Assembly (NCBI GenBank): GCA_029207755.1
Contig: JARCOQ010000017.1
Span: forward strand, 10,552,945-10,616,944
From: Chamaea fasciata
Taxonomy: Eukaryota > Chordata > Aves > Passeriformes > Sylviidae
Direction of reading: 5' to 3'
Length of the DNA: 64,000 nt
Below are positions 1-13,041 of the stretch, one piece after another. The position numbers and the translations under genes were made by a program. How positions within the stretch are numbered: the stretch's first letter is position 1; every line of letters starts with the position of its first letter. The notes below the pieces were generated by a model. The model saw only the letters and a program-made list of their open reading frames with translations, did no database searches and was not told the DNA's origin.

Positions 1-3000
1 ACGACTGGATGCCAGGAGCATGACACATAGTTGTGGGGAATTCAAAATCTGATTGAAAACCCACAAGATACCTTTATTTGGCACCATGGCTCATCTTTAA
101 TTTCAGCATGAGCATGGTGTCTCATATTTGGGTCTGCATCTTCGAAATTCATAGAGCCATGTGTTCCAGCTCAATCCTACTCTGAGGGAATCTAAGGTTC
201 CCTGTTATTTTCCTATAGTTTTCTCTCCCTGCCCTTTCTGGACCCTTTAAAATCTCTCCTTTACTAGTCCAAGCACACTCAGATTCAAGGATATTATTTC
301 CAAGCTGCATATTTCCAAGAGCTACATGTCACAGAACGTGACGAACACAGAAATCTGTAGCGTGGGTGGATTTGTGAAAGAAGAGCTTTTGAGTGTGGCC
401 TGCCATTCAACTCTGCACCTGGCAGAGAGGGAAAACAATCCCAGCCAGCCAACTCAAACACAACAAAAAGCAGGAATGGAATCAGCAATCTCAGGGCAAC
501 TCTTGCCACAACCCTGCTAAAGTTTCACGAATCCCACATTGCCTGCAGCTGGAAGAGCAGCCAGGTTTCTGTCACTAACCAAAGCCACCAGCATTTGTGT
601 GACCGGTCACCTCCAGAATGGGGATTATTGAGGTAATGGGCCAGCTCCCTCACTGGGGTAAAGTGGCACCATGCCAACCGTGACACACCAGCCAAGGATC
701 CAGTCCACGATTTTTTGCATCTTAATAGGCAGACGTGGAATTATTTTGTCTCTGCAATTATTTCTGACTAATTCCTGCCATTATACCTCTTTGCATCCAG
801 CACACCCCTGGGGGAAAGTAGATGATTTGTCTGGTGATATCAAGTTAAGTTGCCAATCAAAACAGGGGTTATTAATATAACACTGAAAAATATATCTAAT
901 TAATTTAATAGCATTTGAAATCCGCATTCTGCTCCACACACACCCACTTCAGTAGTATTTTGAAAATAAGTCAATTTTTGGGACAATCTGAAAACAGTGA
1001 TATTAATAACATTCAGTAAATTGATGGCACACCCTTCCTTGGATGGCTATGTTCACTCCACACTCCATTTCAAAACCAGATGTAGCGGAAATAAGCAGCC
1101 CAAGAATGGAGAAGGAAAGATTTTTTTGAGATTCAGGGAAAGACTTCCATATGATATTGGTGAAAAGACTTGATTTAGTGAGAAGATCAGGAAGAGTGAG
1201 CAGCAGACAGCACAGCACATGTGTTTTTTTTTATCCTTATAAAACAGAAACAAAGAAACAGCAGGTAAAGATGAATGAAAACAAATTCAAACCCAATTAA
1301 AAAAAAATTTGGTTTCCTGTGCAGCCCACAACCAAGTTATGGAGCTGATTGCTTCATATAAATTATCACTGACTGAAGTATTTATAAAGATCCAAAAAGG
1401 ATTAATCATTGGCATTGATAATCAAAACAATAAGTTAAAATAAAAACTTAAAAATACAGTTGAACAATTGCCAATTATTAACTGCCTGAGATAAAAGTAC
1501 CTCACTCGTGCAAAATGCAACTCCCTGGTTACAGGGTATCATGTAGGGTTTCTTCTGAAGGATCCTAGCTGGCTACTGATGGAGGCAGGATATTGGATCC
1601 CATTTGCTGAAGCAACTCATAATTTCTTATTTGGGGATTCAGGGGGCAGTAGGTGAAGTACTGCAGGGTGCCCATCAGGGAGGCCCTCCTGAAGCAGGCA
1701 TGAGGAGCACTCTGAGCAGAGATTAGATAAGGAGGAGATACCTAAGAATAAAATGTTCCTTTTTGGTTAGAAAAAAAAAAAAGTTTCACATAATAGAGGA
1801 AGCTGAGGAATCGCGTCAAGTCATCATCTTGACCAAAATTTGCTAGATACCAGTTCAATTTCTGAGCCTTCCTTAAGCAATAGCAGATTCTCATTATGAG
1901 ATGTTATTCACTGAAAGGTTTAAACGTGGTCAAAACAGTTTGTGGTAACTTTTGCTTTAAACATTCATATTTTGTGTCCAGGCACTGCGGGTCACCCCCA
2001 GAGCTGGGTGTTGCTCAGTGAGATTACCATCACCCGGTCACATCAAAACACTTCCCTCTGTCATTGGCATGAGAGAACATTTTCTGAAATCCATAGAAGT
2101 TAAAGAAAGGGGACACATCCACTTCTTGTGAGTATAGAACACTAAATTCTGCTGCATGAGGCCACTGAGAAATCACATTCCTTCAATTTCCCAAATCCTC
2201 TTGTCTCCCTTGCCTAGAAGCTGTAACATGTCCACAGTCACCCCTGGTACACAGTGTGGGGTTGTTTTTTTCTTGCTGGACCAACTTATTCTATTTTTCC
2301 ACTCCAAATTCAGTCTTCCTTGGTCAAAAGTTATCTTCAACATAGTTTAATAGCAAGAAACATTCCGCAAAGGCTGCACAGCATTATTTTGTTCTTAACA
2401 TACTGGGAAATGAAGTGTGTGGGTTTTGGATTCTAGGATCCAGACCATCTGTTAAACCTATCAGAGGTTTGAATTCTAATTTGCTGTTGATTTAAAAATA
2501 GTCCCAGCATTACCCTGTCATTTTCTGTAAATTATATATTATTTAGTTTGCCATTTTTAAATATTATAGCATCGTCTTCTCTCTTCTCTTATGGTTTAAT
2601 TTAAATTCCTTATCATCTGTACTGGTACCATTCTCCCCTCCCAGTAACTGATCCTTGCCTCTGTTCTATGCCAGGGAACCTACCTCACCACTCACAAGCT
2701 GGCTCAGAAAATGATGCCAGTGCTGTAATCTGAACACAACTTTATAACAGCTGCAAGATGCCATCTCTGTATAAAAAAGCAAAAACCAACAAAAATTCAT
2801 TCATTCCATTTATTTCATCAGTTTACCTATAGCTACCACACTAATAATATGTCTTGCAGTACCTTGTGTTACCACTTAACTGACCAGCAATTAAGGTATC
2901 ACTGCCACTGAGTTAAACTGACAAGCTTTGCAAAAATTTTCCTAGAGAGTCACAATTTGTGTTTTTCAGAGTGAAGATGGACCTTATTCTCATATTTTAT

Positions 3001-5400
3001 CTTTACCAACTGACTCAGCACACATCATCATCCGCCATGGCCCTGCCTTCTCAGTCCATCTCTCAATGTTAAATATAACACCTATTTTCTCAGACTATAA
3101 ACTATTGGGTTTCAGTTTGCCTCTAATGAGGGTGCGAGAAGTTAGTCCTGCTCACTCGTGGCTTTTTCTGCTGAAAGAGCCATCAGGTCGAGCAACAAAA
3201 ACCTGAAGGTTCAGTTGTACTCCACATTACCTGGATGCTCCTTTAAACTTCTTTAGAAATTCCTTTTACTTGTATTACACACACCACAGGAATGGAGGTT
3301 GCTGTTTTCAAGCTCTGGTTGCGGCAGGATCCAACACAGACCCATTCCACAAACAGAGGCAGAAACTGGAAGTGATTTAGGTTTAAGTAAAACCTGACTG
3401 CAGCTGCCCATCGGCTCAGCTGAGTGAGGGATGGTACAGCAGGGCTCTGAACAGCAGCACTTTTTACATTTCCTTGCTGTCTAACCCCAGCCAGGGAAAG
3501 ACAGACCCAAGGCCCACATTTGACAGTCTCTCTCAAAACAGTGGCTTATACAGATATTTTTCTGCCTGGCACATTCCTGCCCCCTCACTTCAGACTCCAG
3601 CTAGGAAAGAGCACTTGGCACAAATGGGACTATGTGCATGCTCTATCTTATTAATTATTTGTAAAACACACACGTCTAAAGCAGTGATTCTCCAACATGG
3701 CCAGTGTACAATAAATTTATTTCCCATTACTCAGTTGTATTTTGGTTTAGCTATCAAAACTGCAGCTGTCATGAATTTGTGTGGCTGCAGATGCGGCCAC
3801 ATTAAAAATGAATTGTGTACAGTGGGTTACATACATGAATCCACAGACTGAGCAGGGTGGAGGACAGATAACAGGTGAAAAAAGGGAAGAAAAAAAATAA
3901 AGGAATAGAAATCTGACAATTCTTGGGAGTTTATTTAACACTTAAGATGATGATTTTTTTAAATTTTTTTAAATATTAACTATTTTTTAATAGTTATCAA
4001 TCCCAAACTAAGGCATCTTGGAGTTATCATCCCTGCATGTGCAGAGCCAAATCCAGCTCTCAGGCACACTGAAACCAAACTCAACATCTGTGTAACATTC
4101 ACTGTAGAGAACTGACCTACTGCAAACTCTAATCCTCAGGGTAGCTCTACCCCTGACATCTAAGCTCTCCAACTCAAGATGTCTAAAAATTCAGGGATAA
4201 TCACCAATAATCAAATTAAAGGGATATCATTAGATGCAAGAGAAGCCCTAAGCCCCTCCACAGGCAAAATAAAACACTTCCTCAAGTGTCAGTGCCCCTA
4301 AAAGTTTGACAAATTTGTCTCATCAGAGTTTATAATGGCTTATAATTCAAAAAACTTGTCATATCTTAAGAAATACAGATCCTAATCCTTTCAAATTGCA
4401 AAGATCAAGAGTCACAGTTTGGTCCTCTTTTCTAGGGCAGCCTTAGAAAGGACATGTTTGTTATTACATGAAGTGTTTTGAGGATTACAACCAAAAACTA
4501 TCATCTACTGACCCTAGCACTGGACATGCCAAAAATTCCTACCACTGAGCCTGTTAGTCACAGAACCTCTGGACTGCAGGCACAGATTGGTGCATCTCCC
4601 AGAAGTTCAAATTACCATATTTTTCCACATAATTTTAGATCTCCAGTTGCAGATTTGAAGACTCTTAACTCATTCTCCAGCCGCTCTGTCTTTCCATGTC
4701 ATGGGAACACAAGGGCAAGCTGACAGAAGTGCTTGTCCACATTTAATGAAGATACATTTGGAGTCAGGAGCAAGGCTTCTAGGAAATGTACAGCAAGGAA
4801 TTCAGCAGGGCTGGTCCCTACTGTGCTTCTGTGAAGCTCACATGACAAGATACATCTATGCTGACAGAGAAATTACCAGGGGAAAATCACCAATGAAACA
4901 GATGTTTCACCCTGCCTGTTCTTCCAGGGAATTAAAGGCCAAGAAGGCAAACAGCAAACTGGAAGAACCCAAACAAGAACCGCACAGGTAAGGAGGGCAA
5001 GGAAAACAAGCCCTGTGGCAACAAAAAGAAGCTCTGTGGCAATGAAAAGGATGGGGCAGCAACTTTTGCGGGGAAACAAATAGGGCTTTGCCAGCTTTTC
5101 TGACGAGTTTTAATTCCCCTTATGGATCAACTCAAGCTTACAGCAGCTTCTCCTAATATTTGACGTGCCAAACTTCAGCTGCACAAAGAAAAGAAGGCTG
5201 GACCAGTGAAAACCCCAGGGACTGGAGCTTGGCAGGGTAGCTCTGATGAAGGCTGTGCCCTTGAGGCTCAGCCCTGTCCCACCGAGCTGGAGTGAGCTCC
5301 AGCAGCCAGCCCCAACCTCATTCCTGGGCTGGTATTCGCCTGAAGTCAGAGGCAGACACGAGAGGGCTGTGGCAACACATGGTGGTGGCCTCCAGCAGAC
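1..5400. other. Non-coding stretch, no gene recognised
   Basis: I see no exon, RNA gene or intact mobile element here. Open frames on both strands are short (longest about 125 codons) and none resembles a known protein. The stretch is AT-rich with scattered short A and T runs. About 30 bases near 1570-1600 vaguely resemble the amniote repeat fragment found at 25240, but the match is too short to annotate. Confidence 0.55.
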
Positions 5401-5760
5401 TCTTCAAACCATAAGTGTACATTAAGACTTTGTTTTGGCCAGACTCTCCTTTGGGTGGTTTATTTTTACTACTTTTTAATTACTCTAATTGAAGGGGGAA
5501 TATTTCCCTACATTTCTGCCACTCGGTCGCTTCACCTCCTCCCACCGGCTGCTCCCTTTGAGTCTGTGCCTGCAAACACCACTGTTAGTCATATTTATGT
5601 GTTAGGGTGAAGCCTGCTCGGGCCTCCCCCCTCCCTTAATTCTGCTGGAAAATAGAGAACAGATGAATTTCATTAACTCCCTCAGCTTGTAGGTTGACAC
5701 ACCCTACGACTCGTAAACACAGGGATTAGCGAACTCCTTCTAATAAACAGAGAGAAAAAA
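5400..5760. other. Candidate conserved non-coding element (weak)
   Basis: This segment has a compositionally complex texture with several TAAT/ATTA homeodomain-type cores (around 5475-5495 and 5670), a few isolated CpGs and no low-complexity sequence. That texture is common in conserved non-coding elements of vertebrate gene deserts. I cannot test conservation from one sequence, so this is a guess from appearance only. No open frame supports coding. Confidence 0.2.
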
Positions 5761-8700
5761 AAAAATCTGTCCACTATTTGTTCAAGGGATTTTGTGTTTA
5801 CAAAGGAGAGGGGAGCATAGGGGAGCAAACATGCTATTTAGCCCTGATAGAAGTAGAAAGGCTTTCCTCACACACAGATTTTAAGTCGGTCATCTCCAAA
5901 CAAAGGCTGGAACCATGGCGCCTTCACAATCCTTCACAAACTCTCGAAAAGACTGATCTAGAACTTATTTTTTTCTTTTTTTTCTGGAAAGTACAGCTAG
6001 AACCTAGACCTGCACCACAGTCTTGATAGGTAATTAACTGGAATGATTTCATTGTTTCTGTGCATGCATTCAGCTGAACAGCACAAAGCAGCAGTGCCCG
6101 TTGTGGCAGGTGAAGGAAGGTGAGAGGCCTCTGGGATCTGGCAGAAAGGAGCAGGCTCTTCAGAGTAACTCAGGAAGCATTCAGCACCTGCCTCACTAAT
6201 GCAGAACAGGCTTCCAAATCCCCTGCAGATTTTTTGCTCAACTTTTGATATCCATTTTTCACATCCAATTATTAATCTGCATATACTGAATTCTTTGGTT
6301 TCTGCAGATCTGCCTGATTATTTAAGGCCTGAAATAAGAAGGCAGAAAATGAGAGAGAAAATGAAGATCTGATTCCCAGATGGATGCTAAAACAGGGAGG
6401 GAGGTGGGGGCACACAGATTACGTCATTATAATTCAGGATATTTATTTCTTGTTCTACAGCCTTACCAAATAAGAATTTGGATCAGAAGAGGCAAGGCAG
6501 TTTGGGATTTAGTAGTGATTTCTGTGAATGACCATAATTATTGCAAGTCCTCAAAAACTGAAGCCTCACATTTCAAGGTCTTCCCCATCCTGTTATTCAG
6601 AAACATTTGCCTTATTTTACATTTCAACTCTTAGAGGAAGAACCACACTTTAACAAATCTAACACTGCTGATATAATGAAATGCCTTTTATTGTTAATGC
6701 ACTGTCACGGGCATTCCCAAAAATAGTGAAAGTGAAAAAGTGTAAAACATAATCTGAGAGGTCAGTCTGTAAAAAGACACTTCTATGCATAACCTCAGGT
6801 CCTTCTGGCCAGAAGAATAAAACTTACAGTTTTTCGTGTACATCTGTCTTTTCATTAATGCCTTTTGAATTTTCACCCTCCCGTCCTCCCCCGTCCTCCC
6901 CCCCCCTAATAAACAAGTCTATTTCTCTTTTAAAAATGTTTTCATTTTCTGATAAGGAATCAGATTCTGAAAAGGTCAGAAGCAGTACCAGCAGATTAGT
7001 AGGTGCTTCCACTGATTGCAACTGGGTTATGCAAAACACATCTCATTTCCTTTGAGCTCTCAAGCCAAGGTTTGAATACAGAGAGTGAGCAAATATAGCA
7101 GCACAGCTGCTTTGAGCTTCCTCCGATGCTCACTCATAATGCACAAGTGGTGCTCCTGCAGCAAACTGTGCTGCGATCAAAACCAGCTGATCCTGGGTTT
7201 ATCAGGACGCCACTGTTCAAACTGCACTCGAGTTTTCACATTTTTCCCCTGGTATGTTTTACGGGGCTCTTGTAAATCGGATAAAATGCTGGAGCAGCTA
7301 TAGCTGAGTGCTACTAATGCCTCCCTGCACAATTTCTCCTGGTGCTCTCCACTGCCTCGTGTGGTCCTCGGGGCTGCCTGCCTCTAACTCTGCTCCAAAG
7401 GAATCGTTTATCCTCTTCATTCCTTGTTTCTGTTGCTCAGAGATGGACACCTAGAACACCCTTCACGTGCAGATCACAGAGCGCTCATCACTTATTAAGA
7501 GCAAATGACAGAAAAGAACTTAAATTACAAAGCAAGGCAATTTAAATAATTCTTTCAGACTTGATTTAACACACACAGCAACTCAAAACAACAATGTGGG
7601 CAGAATCCACTATTATATGAATTCAATTTTTTTTCCTGTCATAGATACAAAAAGAATGAAGGCCTCACTAGCTAGATGACATATAAGGTTGAATCCACAC
7701 ATTAGCCCACCTTGAGTAGTTTCAGGTCACACACAGCTATCTTATTTCCTGGAAAATATGACAATTTTTAGTTCTGAACTTCAGAAAATGTGTGTTAACA
7801 CCTGCCTAGAAGCTCTGAAGTGAGTGTCTAAGATCAGTTTCCAATCTCCTAGCCCTGCCTGGCTGCCTGTGGTACTTCCCAGCATGGGATGTGAGCCCAT
7901 CCCTTCTGCAGAACAAGCTCAGGAGAGATTTCCTACTGACCTGTGGCAAGTTCTGATCTGATGATCATGTGCCTTCAACAAAAAGTACCCACCATCTGCA
8001 GTGTGTCTAAGAGCAGGTGTTAACATCCAGTTCAAACCATGCTGCTTGGAAACTCCTTGAGCATCAGCTGCAGAGAACCTTGTTAGAGTTAAAACCTTTT
8101 TTAGCTCACAGGAGACTGCAGCAATAAGGTCACCTGCCCCAGACCAGACTGGGGGTTTTCTGATGGCAGCAATGTGAAGCATGTTTCCAAGGCTCTGCTG
8201 TGTTCCAGCAGCCACTAACAGCGGATTTACAGGAACTGCTGCTTTAAGCATGCAGTGATTGTGTCCCTGATAGTCCATAACACTAAATGCGTCTGGTTCA
8301 CCTGCCATGGCAGAGACAACAAGCAAAGCCGTTAAATTGCCCTCCTTGAACTTACAAACCTCTCCAAAGTAACATCTCTGCACATGAGCAGCTTTGCTCC
8401 AGCTGAAAAAGCTCTGCTTATCCATGTTAAGCCTGCCATGCAGGACACCATTTCCTTTTATTTTCTCCCCATAAAAAGTTAAATTATTAAAAAAAAAGAG
8501 AGAGAGAGAGAAAAGAAACATTTTCTTGAGTGGTTGCAGGTCACTCTGGATCAGTGAGGTTTAACTTTAGTGTGTTGTGATGAAATATTAATACTGAGTC
8601 AGTGTGTTTATTTCTTCAAGCGTCTGGAGCCACTGAGTGTTTATGCCTCAAGATTAGCAGGAAGTGTGCCCATGCATAGGAGCTGTACTTAGAAAGTCTG

Positions 8701-10780
8701 AGATTTCAACATTTGAAGACTGTCCACAGCAAATCAGCTGCATTGGATTGTGTGTCAGTTCTGCTGTGAGACAGAGTCATTCCCACGGGATTTCAACCCC
8801 AGAACAAACCAAGAGATTGTCAGGTTAATAGCAGGGCTAGCAAGGCATGTCTCAGTCCCTTCATTTCTGCTGCAAAGTATTCAGACTTATCTAGAGCAAG
8901 CAAAATTAGGACATAAACTTACTACCAGCAGCCGAGATGGTAAGAGTCCCAATTTATTCATTGTGACAGGAAACACTTTCTGGTCAGGTATAGCTCACTC
9001 TGTGTTTCAGCATCTAAGACATGACCTGCTCAAAAGAGAGAAAGCCAGTTCTCCAAGTTTCGAGGAAATAAATGAACTCATGCTATGCTAAATGGACACA
9101 GTTTGGCAGGTTATAAAAGCTTCCCCCAGTGCCTCCTGTAAGACACAGCAGCAGCCGCTGGGAGAGGTGGGGCCGGGAGAATTGTTTGCACAGAAGGCCG
9201 GGACAGGAGGGCTGAACCAGCGCCAGGAAATCTATAGCCTCCCTCAAAGCCAACCCGCTTCACTTCACTCCATAAACATGAGGGACAGGAAGCCACTTGC
9301 CTTTCCCATTGAAAGGGTAGAAGGGTCCTAAAGGAAGGGCAAGCGTAGGAGCAAAGGCAAACGTAGAGGAAAAAGGATACTGCAAGGTCCTGCCCCAGTT
9401 TCACAGTGTGGCTGGGGGCAGATCCACTTCCCTTGTTCCTACAACAAGTGGAAACAGGATTTGTGTTTTGGCTGAGAGTCCCTCTCGTGTCATTTATGTG
9501 GGGCTATCTCAGAATTAGTCTTTTTAGGTGGGTGTTTCTCTAAATGGATGACTCACAAAACCGAGGTCCTGGCCCCACAGCAATGCTCAGTCTAGATTTC
9601 CTTGCTGTAGTTTTCAGTCTGGCACTGACAATTGGTGCCAAAGCAGCTGGAGCTGCTCGAAAGGAAATGCAAGTGACTGGACCGATTTGCCTTTGGTGCA
9701 CAGGAGGAAATCCAGCACAGTGCATTACTTACGCCAAGCAATTTTCCTGCAAACAGTAGCCCAGGATGTCTTTCTGAGAGGAATATAAAAGGTCAGCGTG
9801 GTGAGAGGAGAGTTCCCAGGCATGAGACATTCCTTTCATGGGACACAAGGAACCTCTGCATGTGCAGGTGCTGGCTGGGGATGCTGCTGATGAGGTGGCT
9901 CACCCTGACAGTGGCAGGGTGTGACCAAGGGGACAGAGGGAAGGCAGCCCTGGTTGTCATGGCAGGGACACACAGGTGAGGTTTCAGAGGAAGGCTCAGA
10001 GCAGCAAAATCAGCCTGTGTGCTCCCACGTCTGTGCTCATGTTTGACATTCAAGCCTGACACAGAGGTGACGTGAACATGGGGTCCCACCTGGCTGAGTT
10101 TTTGTCTAGTGGATCCTTGCTGATGTTGTACAGCAGTTTCCTAAAACACTTGATGATGATTCAATACTCCACCAACTGCCATCTAGCCTATAGACACAAT
10201 GGTGTAGAGGATTTTTAATTCTAGTCCAATTATCCAAGAAAAAAAAATTAATGAGCATGATTAAAAAATTGATCATCTCTAGTACAAGAAAGCCGTAAGT
10301 CAATAAATATTCCTTTCCAAAGAATGGTGCCAACTTCACAGACATCATACACACCTCGGTGTCTATTAAACTAATTTATACCTGCAGTATACAGCTGTGT
10401 AAATTTGAGAGCAAACAGAGATGCTGCTGGGATCCTACAGAACTGCAATCATTAAAACAACAGCATGGTGTTCAGAATGGGGCTGGTTCTGCCCTCCCTA
10501 GTATTCTTTTACCTACCTGAAAAAGAGGGCTGAAGCAAATATTCAGGCCTCTTTCAGATCCCCTCAAAAATAAAGATATGTATGTAGACAGACAGACAAA
10601 GAGATTATCTCTGCTTGGCATAAACGTTGGCAGTGGAACTAGCGAGACACACACACAAAGAGGAAAAACTAAATTAGGTAAGTCATAATAGTACTACAAT
10701 GAAACTATAAAGCAGGAGACTGCTCCAGGCATTTGACATGCATCTTAGCACTTTTAATGAGGGAAAACAAAAGACTCAAC
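5761..10780. other. Non-coding stretch with simple repeats and three uncertain open frames
   Basis: No gene is recognised. There is a C-rich run (about 6878-6906) and a short GA repeat (about 8496-8512). On the minus strand 7919-8521 is open for 200 codons. It begins in the antisense of the GA repeat and shows no domain I recognise. On the plus strand 8750-9091 (113 codons) and 9544-9759 (71 codons) are also open. I regard all three as probably chance frames. Confidence 0.5.
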
Positions 10781-10845
10781 GTGAACCCTCAAGAGCCTGC
10801 GTGTGTGTGAGAGAGAGGGGCAGAGCAGGCGGGGCCGGCTGGCAG

Positions 10846-10892
10846 GGGGGAGGAGGATGCAGGGGAGGAGGAGGATGCAGGGGAGGAGGATG
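10846..10892. repeat. GC-rich minisatellite
   Basis: A unit of roughly 18-21 bp built on ggaggaggatgcagg is repeated in tandem about two and a half times, with small length differences between units. It sits in a purine-rich, GC-rich patch (about 10800-10960) that also holds a few CpGs. I see no gene attached to it. Confidence 0.7.
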
Positions 10893-10960
10893 CTGCTCGC
10901 TGAGGCCCATCAGGTAGCTGTAAATCTGCCCCGCCGGGCGCTCCCCGCCTTGCTCCTCAC

Positions 10961-12180
10961 GCTACATTAGGCTCGCTGTACTCCCTCTGGTTTATGGAGG
11001 GCTGTGGTGCTAAATGAGCTAGAACAAGAGCTGTGCTATCAGGGGATCTGGTGGCTGTCTCCACCACGCAGCTCCACTGAGTGAGGCTTTCTCCATCCCT
11101 CTCTTTCTGTTCCAGGGGAAAAGCCAAATGCACCCCCCCCCCCCTCAAATTGCTGTACAAGTGATTTGTGCACACCCCAAGTTTCTGGGTCTGCATTTAG
11201 CACTCCGAGCTCTGGGAAAAGCGTTATTTTTCTCAGCTGCCACTAAAATGCAGTTTTGTGACTTGTCTTAATTTACTAGCCTATGTTTTGTAGAGAAGCA
11301 GAGCATCTGCAGTTTCCAACCAAATCCCTGGCAGTTTCGGATGGCCAGGTCATGTGGCAGCATCCTTTGGAAAAGCAGAAAGATGTGCAGTCATACCTTA
11401 AACCCATGGCTGGAGCATGACCCTAAGCTGCTGCTTCCCTCTGCCATTCTCAGCTCCTCCTGGAACCAGTTTTCATCTTTTCCCTCACTGTTCTTCAGTT
11501 GCCTCCTGATCTTTTAGTATTTCGAATTGATTCATTTTTTTATTTTCTTTAACTAAAAGTCATAATTCAGCCACTGCTGTATTATTTTCATGCCTTAAAA
11601 GACCAAGAACAAGTTTTGCACAAGTGCGTGGGCCATGCAGGAATATTGGTGGGCAAAAATCCAAAACCAAATCATTTGCCAGACATTCATAACATTTCAA
11701 AACATGTTTTCATGTCACACGGGGGCAAAAATTCAAAATGTTTTAATGGAAATATAAGAAATGAGATGGGATGTTAGAGTAAACCAGTGCTCTGTACATT
11801 TTAATGTACTGAACGTGGTTTCAATTTCCTTCTGGAAACTAAAAATCCAGCTTCAAGCTTTGATTTTCAGAGCACTCCATTGTGGGACTCTAATTTGTCT
11901 GATAGCTGCTCAATTCTGACCAATATTATGAAAAGACCACTTTAACAACCACACCACTGTCTGCATCAGGAACAGGTATCTGCACTGACAAAACCACACA
12001 CAAAAAGAAAAACACAATCTGAACCTAAGTTACAAGATGATCAACTTAGAATTAACTACCACATCTCAGAGAATTCATTGTGTTTTTGTCAAAATCTAAC
12101 CAATGCTTAGCTGTAGATAAAAAGCAAAGGGAAAGTCAAAAATTAAGAAAGAAAAAAACACTTCCTTTTATGACCACTGG
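10961..12180. other. Non-coding stretch
   Basis: There is no recognisable gene. A run of 12 C residues lies at 11133-11144. The rest is AT-rich unique-looking sequence with open frames below 80 codons. Confidence 0.55.
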
Positions 12181-12189
12181 CTCCAATAT

Positions 12190-12345
12190 CTTGAGTATCA
12201 GATGCAGTTCTGGTTGCCTCAGCAGAATTGCAAAAAGTAGATCAAAGAAATAGGCACAGAGATATCCAGGAAGGACTGGACAGACTAAACAGACTCCTAG
12301 AAAAGAGGGATGACTAAGGACGGATTACAGTAGAGCTCAGCAAAA
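12190..12345 (+). mobile_element. Degraded CR1/L3-type LINE fragment
   Basis: The segment reads like the end of the reverse-transcriptase region of CR1/L3 elements. A 'gcagttctggt' block is followed by a lysine/arginine-rich block and then a purine-rich 'ctagaaaagagggatgactaag' type block, in the same order as in amniote CR1-family consensus sequences as I remember them. It is heavily mutated with no open frame, so it is an old insertion. The assignment rests on memory of the family, not an alignment. Confidence 0.45.
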
Positions 12346-12988
12346 ACACATCAGTAATAATTACAATTCCATCAATTGTATTGGACAGTTATTAGGAAAC
12401 ACTCACTCAGTGGTTCTAATCCAGGAAGAATTGGATTATCCAATGAAACAGAAGGCATGGAGCTGCAAAAGAAAGGATGTTTTCATCCTGTATGTGTTCA
12501 AACTGTTCCCAATGGATGTTCTCAGCCCAAAAAATATGAGCACTTAAAAAATATAAGGAATTGAGCGTTTCACAAGGGTAGGTGGGCCCACTTGGAGAGT
12601 AACAAGAATTTTCTGGGGGTCTGGGGTACTGTGGAATGTGCAAACTTGCCCTTGTTGCTGGAAAGGAAGCACCTGACTTGTATGTCACAGGGGTTTGAGC
12701 AAACCTTGGTGTAATTGCAGGACCAGGGTAACCAGACACTCCCCAAACTGCCTGTCCCCCCTGCCCAGCACAGCCAGGCACCCTCAGCTGCCCTGGGGAC
12801 ACCCAGCTGATCATAGGGGCTTTTAGCGTGTCACCTCCTGCCCTTCCCACTTTATCTGAGAATGCCATGACCTTGCCTTGCCCAGCAGAACTTCTGGGGA
12901 AGGACTTCAATGGACAAATATGGCTTTGTATCCAGAAAGGCAAATGGCTGACCAGCAACACCTCCATAGCAGGCTTTTAACACAAAAA

Positions 12989-13041
12989 TGTGTGTCTGTA
13001 TATATATATACACACATATATATATGTGTATGTATATGTAT
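12989..13041. repeat. TA/CA/TG microsatellite with palindromic core
   Basis: Mixed TG, TA and CA dinucleotides run through this segment. Positions 13012-13029 form a perfect 18-bp palindrome (acaca-tatatatat-gtgt pattern), so the DNA could extrude a small cruciform. Confidence 0.85.

Noticed and set aside
1568..1600. Possible copy of the amniote repeat fragment seen at 25240
   Set aside because: Only about 30 bases look similar, which is too little for an annotation by eye.
12416..12967. 183-codon minus-strand frame
   Set aside because: Composition is proline/glycine-rich without a domain, no promoter or splice context is seen, and shorter frames overlap it. Likely chance.
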